This document shows positions 1 through 5,112 of a stretch of 5,112 nucleotides of DNA, piece after piece. Under the pieces are notes generated by a model that saw only the letters and a program-made list of their open reading frames with translations, was not told where the DNA came from and did not search any database. The position numbers and the translations under genes were made by a program. The stretch is from NCBI GenBank assembly GCA_002293105.1, contig DBCP01000123.1, positions 17,166 through 22,277 on the forward strand, given 5' to 3'. This stretch comes from Bacteroidetes bacterium UBA955 (GTDB lineage Bacteria > Bacteroidota > Bacteroidia > NS11-12g > UBA955). Numbering within the stretch: position 1 is the stretch's first letter; the number at the start of each line of letters is the position of its first letter.

Positions 1-93
1 TCAGGAAGTTCGGGCACCGGCAGCTCAGGTGGTTCTGGATCTGGTTCATCGGGAAGCGGTACTTCTGGAGGTAGCAGCGGATCAGGCTCATCG
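1..93 (+). other. Gly/Ser/Thr low-complexity linker
   Basis: The first 31 codons encode only serine (16), glycine (13) and threonine (2), and the tract may begin further upstream. It ends at Pro32. Such tracts are flexible, protease-tolerant spacers between domains. Here it would separate an unseen N-terminal part from the propeller. Codon choice is mixed: serine uses TCA, TCG, TCT, AGC and AGT, and glycine uses GGA, GGT and GGC. The DNA is therefore not a simple tandem repeat, although the protein is low in complexity. Confidence 0.85.
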
Positions 94-3000
94 CCTACAG
101 GCGGAACCAACCTCACAGGACTGAACGCCGGAAACCCCGTAACGCCCGCAACTTGGTGTGCTACTTCCGGACGCTGGTCACCCGTTGGTCCAACCAAACA
201 CCCCTACAACCAAACGTCGCAACCCACAGGTACAGGTAGAATCAATGGTATTGCTTTTCATCCAACCGATACCAATACGTTTTTCGCACTTGCTCCGCAA
301 GGTGGTGTTTGGAAAACCAAAGACTATGGAAAATCTTGGAAGCAACTTTGGGGCGCCGGTAACGGACTCAGTGTTGGGTCTTCCGCTCCATCAAATCCTT
401 CATTAACGCTGGGGGTGAGCAGCATGGTTCTATCGCACAAAAATCCTGATACACTTTATATCGGAACAGGTGACCGCGATGCGGGCGATGCGCCAGGATA
501 CGGTGTATTGATGTCAACCAACGGCGGAACTTCCTTTGTCGTTAGAAATTCCGGCATGGGCAATCTCACGGTTGGAAAACTCATCATGCATCCCAAAAAC
601 ACAGCGATTTTATTGGCGGCAACGAACGGGGGTGTATATCGAACCACCAACTCCGGGGGGACATGGACGCGCGTATCGGTTTCGGCCAATTTCATGGATA
701 TTGTCTACCATCCTGGGAATCCAAACTATGTTTATGCCACGGCCAACGGACTCTTTTATCGCAGTACCGATGCAGGTTTGACCTTTGCGCAAATCACGAA
801 CGGCGTGCCGGCCTCCGGAATGCAAAGGGGTCAAATTGCCGTTACCGCTGCCGATCGCGGAAGGGTGTATTTTTTGATTGCTTCAGGGTCTCGTTTTCAA
901 GGATTTTACATGTCAATCGACAGCGGTACTACGTTTGTCAATCGAAGTACCACTCCGGCCAATATTTTGGGATACAGCGAGTTGGGTAACGATGGGTCTG
1001 GTCAAGGTTGGTATGATTTGGATTTGGCGGCCGATCCAAGAAATGCGCAAGTGGTCTATGCGTTTGGCATCAATGTATGGAAATCCACCGATGGGGGTGC
1101 CACCTTCAAGGTGAGCGGTCACTGGGTTGGTAGTGGAAGCGCAGATGATATTCACGCCGATCAACACAGTGGAGAATTTAATATCACTGGCAGAACCCTG
1201 TTTGCGGGAAATGATGGCGGTGTTTATTTCACAGGAGATGGCGGAAAGATTTGGAATAACATCACCAATGGGATCAATAATTCGCAGATTTATCGCCTTG
1301 CTGTAGCACAAACTACCGATGATTTGGGGGCTCATGGATACCAAGACAACGGATCAATGCAACACCACGATGGCGAGATTTATACCTATTATGGCGGTGA
1401 TGGCATGGATTGCGCGGTGGATCCAACCGATGAGCGCTACGTATATGGTTCTTATGTGTTTGGGCGGATTTACAGGGCCATCGAAAAGAATGATGTGACC
1501 ACGATCGGGGCCAATGGCACCAATGGAATCACCGAAGGTGGTGGTTGGCTAACGCCATTTGTATTGCAAGAAGGCAATCCCAATCGGATGTTTGCGGGTT
1601 ATAACAATCTGTGGCGGTGCGATAGTGTGAAATCGGCAGGAACAATCAAATGGACACGCATTTCCTCGGGTTGGACGGGTTCTGTTAGACAGATAAAAAG
1701 CAGCAAGTCGAATCCAAGACACCTTTATGTTATCCGGGGCGATGGCAAGTTGATGTTCACCAGAAATGCGGAAGCAACGGTGCCGGTTTGGGTAGATATT
1801 ACCCCTCCTTCGACCTTGTTTTCGCTGCGAATCATGGAACCAGATCCTTTGGATAGTACCAAGTTGTACGGGGCGAGCGCAACGGATTTGTTTGTGAGTA
1901 ACAACAATGGCACAGCCTGGAACTCCTCGGCATTGGCATCGCTCAATAAAACGGCTTACCCAGGATTTAATTGGGGCGTGATCAATGTGCTCAAGGCTGA
2001 CCATACCGCGTCGCCAGCGGGTTTGTACGTGGGGACCGATCGCGCCGTATATTACATGAACCAAGTTTCGGGAAGTACCTATGGCCTGAACGAGTTTGCC
2101 AATCAATTGCCACTGTGGATGGATGTTTCTGATTTGGATATTTACCACTCTCCGCTGGGCCGCGACTATAGTTTTGTCTACGCCAGCACATACGGCAGGG
2201 GTGTGTGGAAGAGTCCGCTATTTGATGATGGCTCGGGAACATATCGCGCCAAAATGCTATCGTACGATTCCATTTTTACTGTAGGTGGTGTGATGCGTTT
2301 GCAGGAGAAAATACCGGCATCTGTGTATGGGATTCGCTCAACAACATGGTCGATTAAACCATCCAACTTTAGCTGGGTGAGCGGTGATTCAAACAGTTTG
2401 CAACCCGAGGTAAAATTCAATCAACCTGGTGTGTATTCCATCTCGCTAGCTGCCAAAAGTTGTACATCGAACGCCACAGAAACCAAGAGTTTGTGGGTAA
2501 GGGTTTTTCCTGCGGCGGTCTCTGCGACATGTAATTCAAAAACCCGTTTTCAGACATCGAATTTCGGCATTGGTGTGTTTGATGTAAAGCTAACCGATAA
2601 CCATTTTGAATCGGGCACCTACTTCGACGATGGCGAACTATTGGATATGTCGGCCCAAAAAGTCTTCCGCGTGAAGCCCAATACCGATTACACAGTTCAG
2701 GTAAAAGTGGGGTTGTACAACAGTGAAAATGTTCGTGTGTTTATGGATTTTAACAACGATGGCAAGTTTCAGGCATTCAAGGGAGAGGTGAGTGCACAGA
2801 CCAGTGCCAAACCTGGAGAATACGCCCAAGTGAAAATCAAGACCCCTGCTAAAATGCAACTGAATCAAGCGTTGCGCATGCGGGTGATAAGCGATTACAA
2901 CAACATTGACACGACAGGATGTGGGACCTGCAATTATGGACAGGCCGAAGATTTTTCGTTGGTATTTGAAAAGACCACAGTGGCATTTGGCGTGGATCGC

Positions 3001-5112
3001 AAGAAGATTTGCGCGGGAGAATCGGTTGTGTTCACAGATTCTTCTCAGGGTTTGATTGGTTTGTACGAGTGGGATTTTGGTGTGGGAGCTGTTCCTTCCA
3101 AAGCCGTTGGAACTGGACCTTGGACAGTGAAATATTCCTCGGGCGGTTTCAAGAATGTGAAATTGCGTCTCAATGCAGGAGAAGATAGTTTGGTTAAAAT
3201 GGCCCTTGTGGATGTTGTGAAAATGCCATCGGCCCAAGCTTTGGTGAAAACGGGTAATACACCCCAGTGTGAAGGCGTAGCATTGGTGCTGGCCGCCCGC
3301 GATGCCGGTGCATTGAGTGTGAATTATCAGTGGTTCAAAGGGGGTAATCCAGCTACGCCATTGATCAAGGACAGTTTGTTGAATTTTAATCCTTTGTATT
3401 TAAAGGATACCGGGGATTATTGGGCGATTTTGGAAAACCGGGGTTGCTTTGATACCACTGCGATTGTGAAGGTGGATGTCTGGGCAAAGCCCGTGGCTGC
3501 AATAGGTTACGACGCTGCCTATGTTCCTTGCTTGAAGGGCAATTCATTCGTGTTTCAAGATTTGTCAACGGTCTTCAATGGGTCTATCAGCTCACGTAGT
3601 TGGACGGCACTGAATCCATCGAAAACAGGTACGTCGACCACGTTTCAGCAGCAATTTTCACTGGCAGGCAGCCATGCTGTTCAGTTGAGGGTAGGCTCTA
3701 TCAACGGATGTTTGGATACAGAAACTGTTGTTGTTAAAGTGAACGGACATCCGCTGGCAAAATTTGCGTTTGACAAACCTTTGCAGTGCGACAAAGGCAA
3801 CGTGTTTCAGGTGGTTAATACCAGCAGTAATCCAGTTGCATCCGGTGGTGGTGCGGTTTGGAGTTATTACAATTGGTCCGATGGAAACGCAGGTTGGGAT
3901 GCTTTGGATGCCAAACACAACTACGGTCAATATGGTAAATACAATGTGCAGTTGGTGGTAAAAAATTCGGTGGGCTGTTTCGATACGACCTATCAAATGG
4001 CAACGGTCTTTTTAACACCCAAGTCGCAAATTACAGGTAGTGCTTCTGAAGTTTGTGAAGGACAATCGTTCACGATCAACGATGCTTACTTGAATCATGC
4101 GGATCCAAACGATGGGGTGATTACCGCTTGGAACTTTGGTGACGGCAGAAAATTGAATAGGGGTTTGGCGTTAAAATCTGGCAAGCGCGATACACTGTGG
4201 TCTTATCCAGGTTTTGGCAAATACAGTATCAAACAAGTGTTAAAAACGAAGGTGTTGGGCTGTGCGGATTCTTCTAGTTTTACAATAGATGTGAATTCCA
4301 TTCCAGTGGCTGCAATCCGGGCGTCTGCTACCGTGGTCTGCGCGGAAATGCTTCCTGTTAATTTTACGAGCCAATCCACCAATGCCGATGGGAAACCAAT
4401 GAGTTACGATTGGCAATTTGGCGATGGTATGGGTGTTTCCGCATTGGCATCGCCCAATTATTTGTATAACAACCCCGGTAATTATATGGCGCGTTGCATT
4501 GTTGTGAACAAGGGCTGTAAAGACACGGCCTATACCCAAAGTATTAAGGTGCTTCCCAAGGTGAAAGCGGATTTTTCATACGGTGAATTCGCCTTACAAC
4601 AGCGTTTGGGATGGCGATTTGCAGCATTGGATACACTGAATGTGCCGGTGGATCGCGATTTCCGGTGGAAGTTCGAAAATCCTGATGCAACAGTATCTCA
4701 AGGACAAGGGAATGTTTGGCAACAATATTTCACCACCAACGGAAATTACAAAGTGAAGTTAATAGCAACAAATTCAATCGGTTGCAGAGATTCTAGCATT
4801 CAGTTGATTGATGTTTCTGAGGCGGTATTGCGTTCTCAGCAAAACGAATTGAATGCCTATGTTTTCCCTAATCCAACCACGGACCGAGCGGTCTATAAAT
4901 TCTCAGCCCGCAAAGGGGATGTTGTTACGGTGAAAATGTATACCATCCTTGGTCAATCCGGATTGTACGAGCGTACTTGGAACATCCCAGAAGATGGGGT
5001 CTATTTTGATGAAATCGCGATGAGAAAATGGGATTTGTCGGCAGGAATGTACCCATTGGTGATACAACGTGGCGATCAGCGGGTTGAAGTAATGATGATT
5101 TTGATGGAGTGA
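1..5112 (+). CDS. Partial (5'-truncated) large T9SS-secreted multidomain protein: Asp-box beta-propeller, GEVED, PKD/Ig-like stalk, type A sorting domain
   Basis: Frame 1 is open from the first base to the TGA at 5110-5112, giving 1,703 residues with the N-terminus missing. Domains in order (window residues): Gly/Ser/Thr linker 1-31; Asp-box beta-propeller about 58-740; PKD-like module about 741-840; GEVED 844-991; seven PKD or Ig-like modules 992-1608; T9SS type A sorting domain about 1617-1703. I chose no start inside the window. The GTG at codon 139 falls within the propeller, and the repeat unit with Asp box 106-113 lies in the same frame upstream of it. A signal peptide is expected upstream but not seen. 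By family knowledge, such proteins are exported by Sec and then by T9SS, and act outside the cell. The head could be a glycan hydrolase (GH74-like), a sortilin-like binding propeller or an adhesin; the sequence does not decide between these. No frameshift or internal stop is present. No close named homologue is recognised, so no symbol is given. Confidence 0.95.
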   Translation, partial: SGSSGTGSSGGSGSGSSGSGTSGGSSGSGSSPTGGTNLTGLNAGNPVTPATWCATSGRWSPVGPTKHPYNQTSQPTGTGRINGIAFHPTDTNTFFALAPQGGVWKTKDYGKSWKQLWGAGNGLSVGSSAPSNPSLTLGVSSMVLSHKNPDTLYIGTGDRDAGDAPGYGVLMSTNGGTSFVVRNSGMGNLTVGKLIMHPKNTAILLAATNGGVYRTTNSGGTWTRVSVSANFMDIVYHPGNPNYVYATANGLFYRSTDAGLTFAQITNGVPASGMQRGQIAVTAADRGRVYFLIASGSRFQGFYMSIDSGTTFVNRSTTPANILGYSELGNDGSGQGWYDLDLAADPRNAQVVYAFGINVWKSTDGGATFKVSGHWVGSGSADDIHADQHSGEFNITGRTLFAGNDGGVYFTGDGGKIWNNITNGINNSQIYRLAVAQTTDDLGAHGYQDNGSMQHHDGEIYTYYGGDGMDCAVDPTDERYVYGSYVFGRIYRAIEKNDVTTIGANGTNGITEGGGWLTPFVLQEGNPNRMFAGYNNLWRCDSVKSAGTIKWTRISSGWTGSVRQIKSSKSNPRHLYVIRGDGKLMFTRNAEATVPVWVDITPPSTLFSLRIMEPDPLDSTKLYGASATDLFVSNNNGTAWNSSALASLNKTAYPGFNWGVINVLKADHTASPAGLYVGTDRAVYYMNQVSGSTYGLNEFANQLPLWMDVSDLDIYHSPLGRDYSFVYASTYGRGVWKSPLFDDGSGTYRAKMLSYDSIFTVGGVMRLQEKIPASVYGIRSTTWSIKPSNFSWVSGDSNSLQPEVKFNQPGVYSISLAAKSCTSNATETKSLWVRVFPAAVSATCNSKTRFQTSNFGIGVFDVKLTDNHFESGTYFDDGELLDMSAQKVFRVKPNTDYTVQVKVGLYNSENVRVFMDFNNDGKFQAFKGEVSAQTSAKPGEYAQVKIKTPAKMQLNQALRMRVISDYNNIDTTGCGTCNYGQAEDFSLVFEKTTVAFGVDRKKICAGESVVFTDSSQGLIGLYEWDFGVGAVPSKAVGTGPWTVKYSSGGFKNVKLRLNAGEDSLVKMALVDVVKMPSAQALVKTGNTPQCEGVALVLAARDAGALSVNYQWFKGGNPATPLIKDSLLNFNPLYLKDTGDYWAILENRGCFDTTAIVKVDVWAKPVAAIGYDAAYVPCLKGNSFVFQDLSTVFNGSISSRSWTALNPSKTGTSTTFQQQFSLAGSHAVQLRVGSINGCLDTETVVVKVNGHPLAKFAFDKPLQCDKGNVFQVVNTSSNPVASGGGAVWSYYNWSDGNAGWDALDAKHNYGQYGKYNVQLVVKNSVGCFDTTYQMATVFLTPKSQITGSASEVCEGQSFTINDAYLNHADPNDGVITAWNFGDGRKLNRGLALKSGKRDTLWSYPGFGKYSIKQVLKTKVLGCADSSSFTIDVNSIPVAAIRASATVVCAEMLPVNFTSQSTNADGKPMSYDWQFGDGMGVSALASPNYLYNNPGNYMARCIVVNKGCKDTAYTQSIKVLPKVKADFSYGEFALQQRLGWRFAALDTLNVPVDRDFRWKFENPDATVSQGQGNVWQQYFTTNGNYKVKLIATNSIGCRDSSIQLIDVSEAVLRSQQNELNAYVFPNPTTDRAVYKFSARKGDVVTVKMYTILGQSGLYERTWNIPEDGVYFDEIAMRKWDLSAGMYPLVIQRGDQRVEVMMILME
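172..2220 (+). other. Asp-box (BNR/sortilin/GH74-like) beta-propeller head domain
   Basis: Asp-box motifs (S/T-x-D/N-x-G-x-x-W/F) occur at residues 106-113, 172-179, 215-222, 255-262, 305-312, 362-369 and 411-418, spaced 40-66 residues apart, as expected for propeller blades. One further box (S-N-N-N-G-T-A-W) lies at 633-640. The entry blade (W59-S-P-V-G-P, then G-R-I-N-G-I-A-F-H-P and G-G-V-W-K) and the closing T-Y-G-R-G-V-W at 730-736 are typical first and last strands of secreted Bacteroidota proteins of this class. Other family-like motifs are G-T-G-D at 155-158, Q-D-N-G at 448-451 and G-G-D-G at 465-468. A length of about 680 residues would suit two seven-bladed propellers, as in GH74 xyloglucanases, or one large ten-bladed sortilin (Vps10) type. 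I cannot assign catalytic residues, so enzymatic activity is unproven. Confidence 0.85.
2221..2520 (+). other. PKD/Ig-like beta-sandwich module between propeller and GEVED domain
   Basis: After the propeller closes there is a short acidic connector (F-D-D-G-S-G), then about 80 residues with the pattern of a divergent PKD module. A tryptophan strand (T-T-W-S-I-K) is followed by the late signature Q-P-G-V-Y-S-I-S-L, the usual penultimate PKD strand. The expected W-x-F-G-D-G turn is absent, so this is a weak family match. A single Cys821 follows the late strand, at the place where the downstream modules carry the second cysteine of their pair. The likely role is structural spacing. Confidence 0.55.
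2530..2973 (+). other. GEVED domain
   Basis: Residues 844-991 match the GEVED family of secreted Bacteroidota proteins. The core strand V-F-M-D-F-N-N-D-G-K-F-Q has the Asp/Asn-rich loop D916-F-N-N-D-G-K-F, followed by K-G-E. The family-naming motif near the end appears as Y-G-Q-A-E-D-F instead of Y-G-E-V-E-D-Y. Cys974 and Cys977 (C-G-T-C) sit just before it and could pair with each other or with Cys844 at the domain start. The D-x-N-x-D-G loop resembles a calcium site, but that is an inference. GEVED domains are usually accessory modules in adhesins and extracellular enzymes, with no firmly known ligand. Confidence 0.85.
2974..4824 (+). repeat. Stalk of seven tandem PKD / Ig-like modules
   Basis: Seven divergent beta-sandwich modules of about 85-95 residues follow one another. 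PKD1 is 2974-3237 (W-D-F-G-V-G). An Ig-like module is 3238-3492 (Y-Q-W-F-K and D-T-G-D-Y-W). PKD2 is 3493-3753, divergent, with no DG turn. PKD3 is 3754-4020 (N-W-S-D-G-N). PKD4 is 4021-4305 (W-N-F-G-D-G at 4129-4146). PKD5 is 4306-4560 (W-Q-F-G-D-G at 4411-4428). PKD6 is 4561-4824, degenerate. Late strands of the type G-x-Y-x-V-x-L recur, and most modules end in G-C-x-D-T/S before the last strand. These are repeats at protein level; the DNA has diverged. Such arrays act as rigid extracellular spacers and sometimes bind polysaccharide. Module borders are approximate, within about 10 residues. Confidence 0.8.
4849..5109 (+). other. T9SS type A C-terminal sorting domain
   Basis: The last 87 or so residues carry the three hallmarks of the type A sorting domain. 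These are Y-V-F-P-N-P-T-T-D near the start, Y-T-I-L-G-Q in the middle strand, and L-S-A-G-M-Y-P-L-V-I-Q-R-G followed by a hydrophobic final strand (V-E-V-M-M-I-L-M-E). In this family the domain directs the folded protein through the type IX secretion pore and is usually removed by the PorU-type sortase, with release or attachment to A-LPS. It ends directly at the stop codon, as is normal. This is the strongest taxonomic marker in the window. Confidence 0.93.

Noticed and set aside
1..93. Possible CRISPR or tandem DNA repeat in the Gly/Ser tract
   Set aside because: No fixed repeat unit or spacers; the repetition exists only in the protein because synonymous codons are mixed.
158..406. Frame 2 ATG ORF of 82 codons at the start of the window
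   Set aside because: It overlaps the linker-to-propeller part of the long frame 1 gene, and its product shows no recognisable motif. The frame 1 reading has clear domain motifs here.
398..417. GTG 415 with a purine-rich run (gggg) just upstream as an internal start
   Set aside because: The G-run is directly adjacent to the codon rather than at proper ribosome-binding distance, and the upstream frame is coding for a propeller blade.
1549..2148. Minus-strand ORF of 199 codons opposite the propeller
   Set aside because: It lies entirely within the + strand coding region and has no domain signature. It is rich in His, Arg, Ile and Cys, as expected for an antisense shadow.
2638..3237. Minus-strand ORF of 199 codons opposite the GEVED and PKD1 region
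   Set aside because: Shadow of well-supported + strand domains; no recognisable fold or motif and no visible ribosome binding site context.
1930..4453. 13-base direct repeat gcattggcatcgc at 1930-1942 and 4441-4453
   Set aside because: Both copies are in the same frame and encode A-L-A-S in unrelated domains. One such short match is expected by chance in a gene of this length and does not mark a mobile or recombination site.
5090..5112. Terminator after the stop codon
   Set aside because: The window ends exactly at the TGA, so no downstream sequence is available to judge.

Overview
The window is a single protein-coding gene on the + strand. Frame 1 is open from base 1 to a TGA at 5110-5112, giving 1,703 codons. 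No start, promoter or ribosome binding site is visible, so the gene is truncated at its 5' end by the window edge. The GTG at 415 is an internal valine, because the frame stays open and clearly domain-coding upstream of it. Residue numbers in this annotation count from the first codon of the window.

The product looks like a large secreted or cell-surface protein of a Bacteroidota (Bacteroidetes) bacterium. The main reason is the C-terminus, which matches the type A sorting domain of the type IX secretion system (T9SS), a system known only from this phylum and close relatives. The domain mix also fits: an Asp-box (BNR/sortilin/GH74-like) beta-propeller, a GEVED domain, and a chain of PKD and Ig-like modules.

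Layout: 1-93 encode a pure Gly/Ser/Thr linker, and 94-171 a short spacer. About 172-2220 encode a beta-propeller region of some 680 residues, with seven Asp-box motifs in its first half and one recognisable in its second. About 2221-2520 encode a PKD-like module, 2530-2973 a GEVED domain, and 2974-4824 seven consecutive PKD or Ig-like modules forming a stalk, most with a conserved pair of cysteines. 4849-5109 encode the T9SS sorting domain. The signal peptide and any N-terminal domain lie outside the window.

Inferred working model: the protein is exported by Sec, crosses the outer membrane by T9SS, and is released or anchored after cleavage of the C-terminal domain. The propeller would be the functional head, binding or hydrolysing glycan or protein, and the PKD/Ig/GEVED stalk would hold it away from the cell. 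The substrate cannot be read from the sequence. I see no RNA gene, mobile element, CRISPR array or second gene. I do not find an undescribed system here; the unusual points concern the architecture of this one protein.
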